Made by a program: the position numbers and the translations under genes. A stretch of DNA of 64,000 nucleotides, taken from positions 124,001 through 188,000 of the forward strand of contig JAXHMK010000019.1 of NCBI GenBank assembly GCA_034521495.1, written 5' to 3'. The first letter of the stretch is position 1, and every line of letters begins with the position of its first letter. The notes beneath the pieces were generated by a model. The model was not told where the DNA came from. It was given only the letters and a program-made list of their open reading frames with translations, and did not search any database. This DNA is from Balneolaceae bacterium. Lineage in GTDB: Bacteria > Bacteroidota > Rhodothermia > Balneolales > Balneolaceae. Below are positions 1 to 7,663 of this stretch, piece by piece.

Positions 1-886
1 AGGATGCGGGCTCAACCGCTACAAACCGGGTGTTCTTGCCGTCGATCAGATTATTCTTCAGGAATGGAAACGAGATCCCCGCAAAGTTGGATCCGCCGCC
101 GAGAGGTGCAACAACTATATCGGGATAGTCTCCGGCATACTCCAGTTGCTGAATCGACTCCTGGCCAATGATGGTTTGGTGCAGCAGAACATGGTTCAAC
201 ACTGAACCGAGTGAATATTTCGTTTGATCGTCACTCACCGCCCGTTCAATCGCTTCAGAGATGGCAATACCCAGGCTTCCGCTTGTATCCGGTGTTTCGG
301 CGAGAATTTTTCGGCCCGCCTCCGTTCTGTCACTTGGTGATGGATACACATCTGCCCCAAACGTATTCATCATCACTTTCCGATAGGGTTTTTGATCGTA
401 GCTGATCCGTACCATATACACCTCACAGCTCATATCAAACTGGGAGCACGCAAACGCCAGGGCCGTTCCCCACTGACCCGCGCCGGTCTCCGTCGTGATA
501 CTTTTTACACCTTCTTTCATATTGTAATACGCCTGGGGCACGGCCGTATTCGGTTTATGTGATCCGCTGGGGCTCACACCTTCATATTTGTAGTAAATTT
601 TTGCGGGTGTATCGAGCATCTTCTCCAAACCGGTAGCGCGGTACATCGGGGTGGGGCGCCAGATTTTGTAGATCTCGCGAACCTCATCAGGAATTTCAAT
701 GTATTGCTCTGCCGAAACTTCCTGTTCAATCAATCCCATCGGAAAAATCGGGCTCAGATCATCCGGTCCGGCCGGCTGCCGTGTTTTGGGATTCAGCGGC
801 GGCAGCGGTTTATTCGGCATATCAGCCACAATGTTATACCAGTGCGTAGGGATATCTGATTCATTCAGTGTAATTTTTCTGTTCAT
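1..886 (-). CDS. TrpB-like pyridoxal-phosphate enzyme (partial, runs off window)
   Basis: The minus-strand frame opens with ATG at 886 and continues without a stop to base 1, giving about 295 residues of a longer protein. It resembles the TrpB2-type tryptophan synthase beta chain, which condenses indole with serine using PLP. The PLP lysine lies in SGSHKPN (K111), followed by TETGAGQWG, and a GGGSN phosphate-binding loop lies near residue 264. The long N-terminal extension (IPTHWYN, then [10 protein letters not shown]) is typical of TrpB2 rather than classical TrpB. GGAG sits a few bases before the ATG. No trpA is visible, so it may be a stand-alone indole-salvage or related PLP lyase. The C-terminus is outside the window. 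Confidence 0.85.
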   Translation of the reverse strand, partial: MNRKITLNESDIPTHWYNIVADMPNKPLPPLNPKTRQPAGPDDLSPIFPMGLIEQEVSAEQYIEIPDEVREIYKIWRPTPMYRATGLEKMLDTPAKIYYKYEGVSPSGSHKPNTAVPQAYYNMKEGVKSITTETGAGQWGTALAFACSQFDMSCEVYMVRISYDQKPYRKVMMNTFGADVYPSPSDRTEAGRKILAETPDTSGSLGIAISEAIERAVSDDQTKYSLGSVLNHVLLHQTIIGQESIQQLEYAGDYPDIVVAPLGGGSNFAGISFPFLKNNLIDGKNTRFVAVEPAS

Positions 887-1037
887 AGCTCCGTAATTTT
901 TTTTGATGAGATTGAGATTATAAAAAGTCGACTGCTAAAAATAAAAAGGACAGGGATATAAACAAGAGGAATGAGTGAGGAATATTTGATAAGTGATGGA
1001 GTCTTTTCCGGCACTCAATACTCATCATTGTATACTC

Positions 1038-1177
1038 GTACCGAAGGTCCTCCTTCGGTACGCACATTCGGAAGCTCTGCTTCCTTTATCCCGGCAGGCC
1101 CACAATCATCAATTTATACTGAGATTCAACTGAAGCAGAGCTTCAAAACCCGGTGTTCCGAAGGAGACCTTCGGAAC
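1038..1177. repeat. Cluster of short palindromes (repeat family G, copy 1)
   Basis: The gap between the TrpB-like gene and the DUF3127 gene holds four small inverted repeats: GTACCGAAGG...CCTTCGGTAC at 1038-1061, GGAAGCTCTGCTTCC at 1070-1084, GAAGCAGAGCTTC at about 1133-1145 and GTTCCGAAGG...CCTTCGGAAC at 1155-1177. The first two, with the CGCACATTC between them, recur in diverged form at 5269-5313. No gene is credible here. Confidence 0.6.
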
Positions 1178-1185
1178 AAGTAAAG

Positions 1186-1545
1186 TCAAAACGGCACATC
1201 GTCCTCATCAAAATCGACCTCCTGGTTGCCTTCCATCGTGAGGCCGGGGGCACTGGGCGGGGCTTCGCGATCGCCGGAGCCCTGCTCTACTTTCCACGCT
1301 TTTACATCGGTGTACCAGTTTCCTTTGTATTCGCGGCTCTGGATATCAATGTAAACCGTAATCTCGGCATCCTCTTCCACCGGCTGTTTGTCGATGTTAT
1401 CCCCCCATTGGGTAATGCACACTTTTTTGGGATATTTGCCTTTTGTTTCAAGGATAAAATCACGCTTCCGCCAGGGACCGTTTTTACTTTCTCCTGATTG
1501 TTCTTCAAGTATTTTTTCTACACGACCGCTTATTTTGAGATCCAT
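1186..1545 (-). CDS. DUF3127 domain protein with SSB-like C-terminal tip
   Basis: This 119-residue protein matches the DUF3127 family as I know it from Bacteroidota: a small predicted OB-fold beginning MDLKISGRVEKIL, with a GNWYTDVKAWKVE strand near the end of the fold. The C-terminal third is low in complexity (PPSAPG) and ends in the acidic tail DFDEDDVPF. That tail closely resembles the DDDIPF tip with which single-stranded DNA-binding protein recruits repair and replication enzymes. The architecture (OB-fold, flexible linker, acidic tip) is therefore SSB-like, although the fold differs from the canonical SSB family. The gene stands alone between two repeat-rich gaps. Confidence 0.8.
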   Translation of the reverse strand: MDLKISGRVEKILEEQSGESKNGPWRKRDFILETKGKYPKKVCITQWGDNIDKQPVEEDAEITVYIDIQSREYKGNWYTDVKAWKVEQGSGDREAPPSAPGLTMEGNQEVDFDEDDVPF

Positions 1546-1768
1546 AAGTTTTACTGTTTTTGTCTTTCTGATTTTGGATTAAGATATGAAATGATTTAAT
1601 GAATGTTGATTGGTGAATGGTGATTGTATAGTCATTGCGAGCTCCTAATTTTGCCCAAAAGGCCTGCTCTACGAAGTTTTAACGTAGTTGAGCGGCAACA
1701 CCATTGAAAAAGTGACAGATAATTTGCCCATAGTTCCAACTTTCAATTATAAGAAAGATCTCTCATCC

Positions 1769-1939
1769 TTCGGCCTTGATTGGTGGAGGGATTGCATGGT
1801 TTGCACCACAGCACGGGAGAAATCGCTCTGCGCGCTCACCTTGTGAGCATTCGCAGAGTGTACCCGTGCGGGTAAACCATGCCCCGGAAGCAATCACAGC
1901 CGGGAGTTTTTGATTCCTTTTGGCGGTCCAAAAGGAATA
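1769..1939. repeat. Structured palindromic element, subfamily A, copy 1
   Basis: This is a GC-rich island of about 170 bp in an AT-rich gap. The central hairpin is CACGGG...CTCTGCG...GCTCAC-CTT-GTGAGC...CGCAGAG...CCCGTG. It sits inside an ATGGTTT/AAACCAT stem and a GATTGC/GCAATC stem. A separate side hairpin, ATTCCTTTTGG-cggt-CCAAAAGGAAT, follows. A second copy lies at 39203-39370. No open reading frame fits it. Confidence 0.8.
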
Positions 1940-2236
1940 GGGAAATGCAACTATGTGCTATGAGGCTTTTTATCGTGGTAGTGAACGACCGGTATTCTCG
2001 TATGAATCCGATCACGGTTCCGGAATTCGAGCTCTGAACAATTTTTCAATGCGGTTTAATTCTTCAGAGCTAATCTTCGCTTAATACCAGAAAAGGTTTA
2101 AGAACGTTCATATAGCCGTCGGATAACCGAACTCGGCAGCAAGGTGTTAAATCCGGTATGTCAAGGCATCCATTGGAATAAAGTCAGATAATGTCTTGCT
2201 TGAAAAAAATCTTTCTACAATCAGCAGGTCAAGGAT

Positions 2237-2283
2237 GTCACTTGTGCCAAGCTTTTTGCAAAGGGAAAGGGGGCACAAGTGAC
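2237..2283. repeat. 12-bp perfect inverted repeat
   Basis: GTCACTTGTGCC at 2237-2248 and its exact complement GGCACAAGTGAC at 2272-2283 enclose a purine-rich loop. It lies about 80 bases before the DUF4160 gene and is not followed by a T-run on the plus strand, so I do not call it a terminator. The remainder of the 1546-2361 gap shows only the A element and weak palindromes such as GAGCTCTGAA...TTCAGAGCT near 2029-2070. Confidence 0.55.
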
Positions 2284-2361
2284 GCTCCGCTTAACACTTG
2301 CTTCAGGCGTAGTTTTCCCTGTTAGAATTGGTTTTTTTGTATAGAATATTAACTTTATGAT

Positions 2362-2601
2362 ATGAGTCCTACAGTATTCAGGTATAAGGGGTATCGTTTT
2401 TTCTTTTTTTCACGAGAAGAAGAAAGAATGCATATTCACGTTGTTCATGCAGAAGGTGAAGCCAAAGTTTGGATTGAGCCAGATATCGAACTTGAATCAT
2501 CATATCGACTTAGTAGTAAACAGGTGAAAGAAATCATTGAAATTGTAACAGAGCGTAAAGATGAAATCAAAAAAAGCTGGTACGACCACTTTGCACAGTG
2601 A
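2362..2601 (+). CDS. DUF4160 domain protein (putative TA partner)
   Basis: This 79-residue protein carries the DUF4160 signature: an N-terminal PTVFRYKGYRFFFFSREE, the EERMHIHV motif that follows, AKVWIEP and a C-terminal amphipathic helix. DUF4160 genes are usually paired with DUF2442 genes, and the pair is often proposed to be a type II toxin-antitoxin system, though biochemical proof is limited. Its last 41 bases overlap the start of the DUF2442 gene, so the two are probably translationally coupled. Its AT-rich composition and isolation between repeats fit a mobile accessory pair. Confidence 0.8.
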   Translation: MSPTVFRYKGYRFFFFSREEERMHIHVVHAEGEAKVWIEPDIELESSYRLSSKQVKEIIEIVTERKDEIKKSWYDHFAQ

Positions 2602-2830
2602 TACAGAGATTACGAATATTTCTCCCCATGGAATTTGGCTTTTTCATAAAGGCGAGGAATATTTTTTGCCATATGAATCATTTCCATGGTTTAAAAAAGC
2701 CGCAATTGAAGAGGTTTTAAATGTAGAAACTCTTTCTCCAACTCATTTTTACTGGCCGGATCTGGATGTAGACCTTCATCTTGATTCCATTAAACATCCG
2801 GAAAAATATCCATTAGTCAGTAAATCGTAA
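2561..2830 (+). CDS. DUF2442 domain protein (putative TA partner)
   Basis: This 89-residue protein has the DUF2442 pattern: an ISPHGIWLFHKGEEYFLPYESFPWFK core, an IEEVLNVE strand and HFYWPDLDVDLHLDSI near the end. It is the usual downstream neighbour of DUF4160. The overlap with the upstream gene (2561-2601) is larger than needed for simple coupling, so the true start may lie a little downstream. The first 15 residues do not look conserved, but no later ATG precedes the conserved core. Antitoxin or DNA-binding roles have been suggested for the family; nothing in this sequence decides which partner is the toxin. Confidence 0.8.
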   Translation: MKSKKAGTTTLHSDTEITNISPHGIWLFHKGEEYFLPYESFPWFKKAAIEEVLNVETLSPTHFYWPDLDVDLHLDSIKHPEKYPLVSKS

Positions 2831-2851
2831 GACTGACGTTAACATTCCTCT

Positions 2852-2900
2852 GAATTTCTCAAGAACTATTGAGAAATTCGGTCTCCCTTCAAAAGGGAGA
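2852..2900. terminator. Two adjacent hairpins between convergent genes
   Basis: GAATTTCTCAA (2852-2862) pairs with TTGAGAAATTC (2869-2879), and TCTCCCTT-caaa-AGGGAGA occupies 2882-2900. They sit between the convergent DUF2442 and ABC-F genes, where a bidirectional terminator is expected. Neither hairpin is followed by a long T-run, so intrinsic termination is only plausible. Confidence 0.35.
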
Positions 2901-2903
2901 GTT

Positions 2904-4820
2904 TCACCCCTCCTTCTCCGCCAGCTCCATCCATCGCAGTGTTTTCTCATCGACTTCATCTTTCAATTTCATGTATTTGGCAGACATCTCCTCTCTCTCT
3001 TTATAGTCTAATTCGGGCTGATTCATCTCCTCCTCCAACTGGTCGATCTCTTTCTCCAGGTTGGCTACTTGTTTCTCCAGTTTTTTAATCTCTTTCTTTT
3101 CGGAATACGTTAGTTTGTTGGACACAGGTTTTTTCTGTGGTTTTTTGACAGCTTTTTTCTTTTCTCTTTTTCGAGCTTGTAACTCTCTCCTCTTTTCAGC
3201 CTCCTCTTTTGCCTTCATTTCACGATATTCACTGTACGTGCCGTGATGGTCCCGAATCACACCATCTCCTTCAAAAACAAAATAGTGTTCCACCAGTTTG
3301 TCCATGAAAAAACGGTCGTGTGATACCACGATCAGACAGCCGCCAAAACTCAATAAAAAATCTTCCAGTACCTGAAGTGTATCAAGATCAAGATCATTTG
3401 TCGGCTCATCCAAAATCAGAAAGTTCGGATTTTTGATGAGGGTCATCATCAACCCAAGCCGGCGTTTTTCCCCGCCACTTAGTTTCTCCACCGGCGTATA
3501 TTTCATATCATCGGTAAACATGAAGTGTTCCAGGAATTGCGATGCCGAGATCCGGGTTCCGTCGGCCAGTTCAATGACCAAAGCAATCTCTTTCAACACT
3601 TCTATCACCCGCATCTGCTCGTCTACTTCAATACCTTTTTGCTGATAGTGGCCAAAAACAATCGTTTCACCGGTATCCACTTCACCGGAATCGGGCTCAA
3701 TTTCGCCCGTAAGTATTTTCAAAAAAGTGCTTTTCCCAACTCCGTTTTTCCCGATTATCCCGATTCGTTCACCGCGTTTAAATGAGTAGCTGAAATCATC
3801 TAAAATCACTGTTTCATCAAACCGTTTGGAGATATCGCTGAGTTCCAGGATTTTTTTACCCATCCTCTCCATCCCGGCTTCCAGTTGCATTTCACTATCC
3901 TGTTCCTGGTTTTTAACCTTATCTTTTACATCGTGAAATGACTGTATTCGAGATTTGGATTTAGAAGTCCGGGCTTTGGGTCCGCGCCGCATCCAATCCA
4001 GCTCTTTTTTATAGAGCTGTTCTGCTTTGTGCATTTCGGTTTGACGAATCGCTTCTCTTTCGGCTCGTTTTTCCAGGTAATACTGGTAATTCCCATTGTG
4101 GTGATAGAGCTTGCCGCGATTGATCTCAAGGATATGATCGCACACTCTGTCCAGGAAGTAGCGATCGTGGGTTACCATCAGCAGTGTAATCCCTGCCTGT
4201 ATCAGGTACGATTCCAGCCACTCAATCATCTCCAGGTCCAGGTGGTTGGTGGGCTCGTCGAGAATTACAAAATCTGGATTTTCGATCAATACAAATGCCA
4301 AAGCAACACGTTTTCGCTCCCCGCCGGAAAGTGTAGAAATGGATTGCTCAAGATCGTTGATATCCAGAATTGCAAGGATCTGCTCCATTCGCTGTTCATA
4401 ATCCCACGCGTTTGCGGCCTCCATTGCAGCCGTTGCTTTTTCAAATGCTTTCTGTGTTTGAGGATTGTAATCTTCTGCCTGAGCCTGTGCTGCTCGTTCA
4501 TACTCCTGTATAATCTGTACCAGTGTAGAATCGCCGGATGCAATATATTCCCGAATAGTTTTAGAATCATCCAGTTCTGGTTCCTGTGCCAGGAAACCTG
4601 TACGAATTCCGTTTCGAATCATCACATCCCCGGAATCTGCCACTTCTTTTCCGGCAAGAATTTTCAGAAGGGTTGATTTTCCCGTCCCGTTGGGTGCAAC
4701 AAGTGCTGTCTTATCCCCTTCAGAAACTCCAAATGTGAGATTTTCGAAGAGAACATTTTCGCCAAAACTTTTTGTAAGATTGTCTGTAGAGAGGATTGTC
4801 ATAGATGAAGCGATATTCAA
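2904..4820 (-). CDS. uup: ABC-F family ATPase, Uup-like
   Basis: This 638-residue soluble protein has two ABC ATPase domains and no membrane segments. The first has Walker A PNGTGKST, signature LSGGERKR and Walker B VILDEPTNHLDL. The second has GKNGVGKST, LSGGEKRR and LILDEPTNDLDL. A charged linker joins them, and a C-terminal coiled coil (KEIKKLEKQVANLEKEID onward) follows. This layout and length match Uup-type ABC-F proteins, which act on ribosomes or branched nucleic acids and are not transporters. Two ATGs are possible (4820 and 4802); the second starts directly at the conserved MTILSTDNLTKSF and may be the real one. No resistance-type insert was recognised. Confidence 0.88.
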   Translation of the reverse strand: MNIASSMTILSTDNLTKSFGENVLFENLTFGVSEGDKTALVAPNGTGKSTLLKILAGKEVADSGDVMIRNGIRTGFLAQEPELDDSKTIREYIASGDSTLVQIIQEYERAAQAQAEDYNPQTQKAFEKATAAMEAANAWDYEQRMEQILAILDINDLEQSISTLSGGERKRVALAFVLIENPDFVILDEPTNHLDLEMIEWLESYLIQAGITLLMVTHDRYFLDRVCDHILEINRGKLYHHNGNYQYYLEKRAEREAIRQTEMHKAEQLYKKELDWMRRGPKARTSKSKSRIQSFHDVKDKVKNQEQDSEMQLEAGMERMGKKILELSDISKRFDETVILDDFSYSFKRGERIGIIGKNGVGKSTFLKILTGEIEPDSGEVDTGETIVFGHYQQKGIEVDEQMRVIEVLKEIALVIELADGTRISASQFLEHFMFTDDMKYTPVEKLSGGEKRRLGLMMTLIKNPNFLILDEPTNDLDLDTLQVLEDFLLSFGGCLIVVSHDRFFMDKLVEHYFVFEGDGVIRDHHGTYSEYREMKAKEEAEKRRELQARKREKKKAVKKPQKKPVSNKLTYSEKKEIKKLEKQVANLEKEIDQLEEEMNQPELDYKEREEMSAKYMKLKDEVDEKTLRWMELAEKEG

Positions 4821-4928
4821 TTAGGGATTGAATATAGAAAGAATTCCCCTTCAATAACGAATGGATCTCTGTGACTTTTTTAAAAGATGAAATTCATTTT
4901 TTTAGCTGAAATATTTCAGTCATTTGAA

Positions 4929-5059
4929 AGAAGGCTTTGCAAAACTCTGACCGTCATCCTGAACTTGATTCAGGATCTCCAGATACTGGCTATAAAGACG
5001 AATGGAGAATCTGAATCGAGTTCAGATTGACCAATAACCACGGTTTTGCAAAGCCTTCT
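4929..5059. repeat. Inverted-repeat element with 17-bp perfect ends (family C)
   Basis: AGAAGGCTTTGCAAAAC at 4929-4945 and GTTTTGCAAAGCCTTCT at 5043-5059 are exact complements. Inside them a second imperfect palindrome (GTCATCCTGAACTTGATTC... against GAATCGAGTTCAGATTGAC) fills the interval. The unit could fold into one long hairpin, like a MITE or a large REP-type element. The related element at 6808-6909 shares the GGCTTTG/CAAAGCC ends. Confidence 0.7.
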
Positions 5060-5167
5060 AAAAATATCTTTCATTGCATGGCGCAAGCGTCCATGGTCAA
5101 CGAAGCCTTTGGCGTAGTAGACTCGCTTGTGCCTCACCCATTGGGCGCAATTCTGGAGACTTGTATG

Positions 5168-5267
5168 TGTTTAGCGGTTCGAATTAAATAACCTGACAGC
5201 ACCAACTGGATCTGTCAGCGTTTCGAACTAATGATAATTCCATTCGACGCTGACATGCCGCTAAACA
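5168..5267. repeat. Palindrome bounded by TGTTTAGCGG / CCGCTAAACA, with partial family D unit
   Basis: TGTTTAGCGG (5168-5177) pairs with CCGCTAAACA (5258-5267). Between them lies ACCTGACAGCACCAACTGG followed by ATCTGTCAGCG, and then CGACGCTGACA. These are the same stem sequences as the fuller family D elements at about 6415-6600 and 35300-35425, here in degenerate form. Confidence 0.6.
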
Positions 5268-5268
5268 G

Positions 5269-5313
5269 GTACGAAGATCTCCTTCGCAACGCACATTCTG
5301 AAGCTCTGCTTCA
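5269..5313. repeat. Repeat family G, copy 2
   Basis: GTACGAAGATCTCCTTCGC, CGCACATTC and TGAAGCTCTGCTTCA follow in the same order and spacing as the unit at 1038-1084, with several substitutions. The 4821-5394 gap therefore contains families C, D and G in tandem. It also contains two CTGGAGACTTG motifs (near 5153 and 5357), and no gene. Confidence 0.5.
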
Positions 5314-5394
5314 CATTTTGCTTACTTCATTTGCACGCTATTTCGAAGGGCACAAGTCTGGAGACTTGCGCCAGCCAAAGCCTGTCAGAAACTT

Positions 5395-6291
5395 TTAATC
5401 ATTATCCGACGAACGGTTCGGGTCTTCCGGAAGCCCGAGCTGTCTGAAAAACTCTTCAGGAGATTCTCTCTCACGAACAGTGTCATCCAGCTCCAGTCCC
5501 CGTTCTCTGTACAGAGCTCTGCGATTCGCCATATCCGCCACCAACTCCTGGTAAGCGATCTGACCAACCCGAACTGCAACTCTTCGGGGCACAACAACAA
5601 CTCCGTCAGAATCGGCTACAATTACATCTCCCGGATGCACAAGAGCACCACCAACCACAACCGGTCGCTGAACATCAATAATTTCATTTCTTCCAATACG
5701 CTCTCCTCTCCCGCGATCGTAATAGTTTGTATAAACCGGATTTTCCTGTAGAATGATCTCATCGATATCCCGGATTCCACCGGCTGAAACCACCCCGGCA
5801 GCTCCTGCATTTTGCCACTGCATAATATTGAATGAACCCACCGATCCTGTGTCGTTATCGTCTTCATTATCAATCACAACTACCGAACCCTCTTTGATGA
5901 ATTCCATAAACGGTTCCGGCGAAAGTTCGGAATACCACATGCCCCGCCACTCCCTGTATTCATCGTAATTTTCAGGTTTTGTAAGATCCGCGCCGGGATT
6001 CATGGGACGGTTTGTCGGCCCATAACGAACGGTTACTGCTATGCCGGCTATCCTGTGGCTCATCTCTTTTACATCTCGCCAAAGCGGAGCAATTTCAGGG
6101 TCCATCACTCCAACATCCATATAACCGACTGTTACCATTCCATCAACTACATCGGTTACCCTTGCGCCATCATACAGTTTGAGCAGCACCTCGTCAGTTA
6201 CATCAGAATCGTCCTGTGCAGTTACTACTGTTGCCAAAAGACTGACAAGCAAAAAGGAGATCGAAAGGATTCGTGTTTGATAACTATTCAT
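5395..6291 (-). CDS. Exported RraA/HMG-aldolase-like protein
   Basis: The mature domain matches the RraA/dimethylmenaquinone methyltransferase-like superfamily, which includes HMG/CHA aldolases. It has TVDAMVTVGYMD-type N-terminal strands (here VTDVVDGMVTVGYMD), SAGGIRD with the G-x-R-D pattern expected of the aldolase active site, and VVVGGALVHPGDVIVADSDG. The first 25 residues (NSYQTRILSISFLLVSLLATVVTAQ) form a clear Sec signal peptide, unusual because family members are normally cytosolic. Three in-frame ATGs (6303, 6297, 6291) are possible; I favour 6291, the shortest hydrophilic start before the signal. The C-terminal tail (after ALYRERG) is a charged extension. Substrate unknown. It stands alone with no operon partner. 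Confidence 0.75.
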   Translation of the reverse strand: MNSYQTRILSISFLLVSLLATVVTAQDDSDVTDEVLLKLYDGARVTDVVDGMVTVGYMDVGVMDPEIAPLWRDVKEMSHRIAGIAVTVRYGPTNRPMNPGADLTKPENYDEYREWRGMWYSELSPEPFMEFIKEGSVVVIDNEDDNDTGSVGSFNIMQWQNAGAAGVVSAGGIRDIDEIILQENPVYTNYYDRGRGERIGRNEIIDVQRPVVVGGALVHPGDVIVADSDGVVVVPRRVAVRVGQIAYQELVADMANRRALYRERGLELDDTVRERESPEEFFRQLGLPEDPNRSSDND

Positions 6292-6414
6292 GATCATAAT
6301 CATATTTTAATATTGTTGGTGATTTATCTGAATAAATATACAAAATTGAGTGAAGAAGGGATTCTGATGATGCTACTGATTTCCTTTGTTGTTGGTTGAG
6401 ATAAGCTATCAAAT

Positions 6415-6600
6415 GTCATGTCAAGGATGCAGTGTCGGCCGAAACCTGTCAGCACCAACTGCCCCGACGGGATCCCTATGGGGGATCTGACAGCGTTGAG
6501 TGTGTTTAGAAATTCGCCAGATGATTATCCTTCTCTAAGGACTTTGACGCTGACAGAAACCCGGAAAAGCACCGGGAATGCTGTCAGGTCTTCACACTGC
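6415..6600. repeat. Family D palindromic repeat with expanded loops
   Basis: The stems ACCTGTCAGCACCAACTG and GGATCTGACAGCGTT, then TTTGACGCTGACAGAAACCC and CCGGGAATGCTGTCAGG, occur in the same order (in reverse orientation) at 35300-35425. This copy carries extra sequence in two loops: a CCCC...GGGG mini-palindrome after CAACTG and about 40 bases after GCGTTGAG. The paired segments are otherwise nearly identical. Confidence 0.7.
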
Positions 6601-6807
6601 TTACAGATATGGATTGACACAACACAAATATGATTTGCAATTTTTTACCTGTCAACCTGAATCCCGGGAACCGGTACAGCTTTCAATTTAAGATCACCCC
6701 GTCATAAAAGGTAGAGAGTCGGCGCCCGGTATGACAAAAATGAGAATATTATTTTTTCTCACATCCTTTTTAGACAACCTCTTGATTATATAAAACCATT
6801 TTTAGGA

Positions 6808-6909
6808 GGCTTTGAAATACCCATCTGTCGGTTGTTTTTACCGGCTGATGGGTGTCCCCAACCCGTCAGCCCGCACATACAGCGTGCAGACGGGCAGTAA
6901 TGCAAAGCC
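6808..6909. repeat. Palindromic element with GGCTTTG / CAAAGCC ends
   Basis: GGCTTTG (6808-6814) pairs with CAAAGCC (6903-6909). Inside are two hairpins: ACCCATCTGTCGG with CCGGCTGATGGGT, and CCCGTCAGCCCGC with GCGTGCAGACGGG. The ends resemble those of the family C element at 4929-5059, which suggests a common origin with different inserts. Confidence 0.55.
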
Positions 6910-6949
6910 CTCTTTTAAAAAGTTTGAGTTAACTACTTATAAAAACCTT

Positions 6950-7512
6950 CGTATCTGTTTAGCGGCTGAATGCAGAATTTTTTTGATCTCAGATTGGAGA
7001 TACCTGTCCGACTGCTGGCTGATGCGATATTCGATCGCAGATCTAAAAAAAGAGGTCAGATCGTATCTCTGAGATCGTATATCTCCAATCGCATATCGGT
7101 ATTCCATACTCTACAAGGTTCTCTATTCAACGGTTGTGGAGTTACCCCATTTTTATGATATAAACTTATTATATGTTCTATGTCCTTTTGTCTTGATACA
7201 AAAGAACGAAAAAATCAAGGCTGTGAATAGTTGACGGCGGACACGAGTTCACCGTGGAATCCTTTCAATGGTCCATCTCGCTTATAGCCCTTGCATTGCG
7301 TTTCTCGCCGGTATGAAAGGATTCTCCTCACGGTTCAATCGTTGTCCTTTTTTCCGCCAACTATTCAAGGCCGACCTACACCTATTTTTTCAGTTTCCAT
7401 TTATAAAAATATATAAAGTATTGATAATATTTAATATATAGACTATGAAATGTGAATTTCGGGGTAACTTCTCTCAACGCTTATATTGACAATCATTCGC
7501 TAAACAGATACG
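6950..7512. repeat. 15-bp perfect inverted repeat enclosing the subfamily B element
   Basis: CGTATCTGTTTAGCG at 6950-6964 and CGCTAAACAGATACG at 7498-7512 are exact complements. The same TGTTTAGCG core bounds the palindrome at 5168-5267. The enclosed B element sits off-centre, so this outer repeat is probably an older palindromic element split by the B insertion. Confidence 0.6.
7141..7468. repeat. Structured palindromic element, subfamily B, copy 1 (328 bp)
   Basis: The element begins GTTACCCCATTTTTATGAT and ends TTTCGGGGTAAC, so GTTACCCC/GGGGTAAC form 8-bp terminal inverted repeats. Within it are a CTTTTGT-cttgat-ACAAAAG side hairpin (near 7185-7205), an outer stem GGCTGTGAATAGTTG/CAACTATTCAAGGCC, an inner stem ACCGTGGAATCCTTTCA with TGAAAGGATTC and CACGGT, and a 90-bp AT-rich tail. 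An inverted copy of almost the same length lies at 16738-17066. Confidence 0.8.
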
Positions 7513-7663
7513 AAAGCGGTCAGACGGGTATCTTTATAGCTGGCGCATCAAACACTGGCACAAGTCTTCGTACGTGTTTAACGATTTGTGGAACGGTAGA
7601 CCGCCGTCTACACATGTAGGGAAGGGAGGTTGCAAGAAAATCAGAGACAAGAGAAAGAGGTCT

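Noticed and set aside
4029-4676. 215-residue plus-strand frame opposite the ABC-F gene
   Set aside because: Cysteine-rich antisense composition with no domain; the sense strand encodes a complete ABC-F protein.
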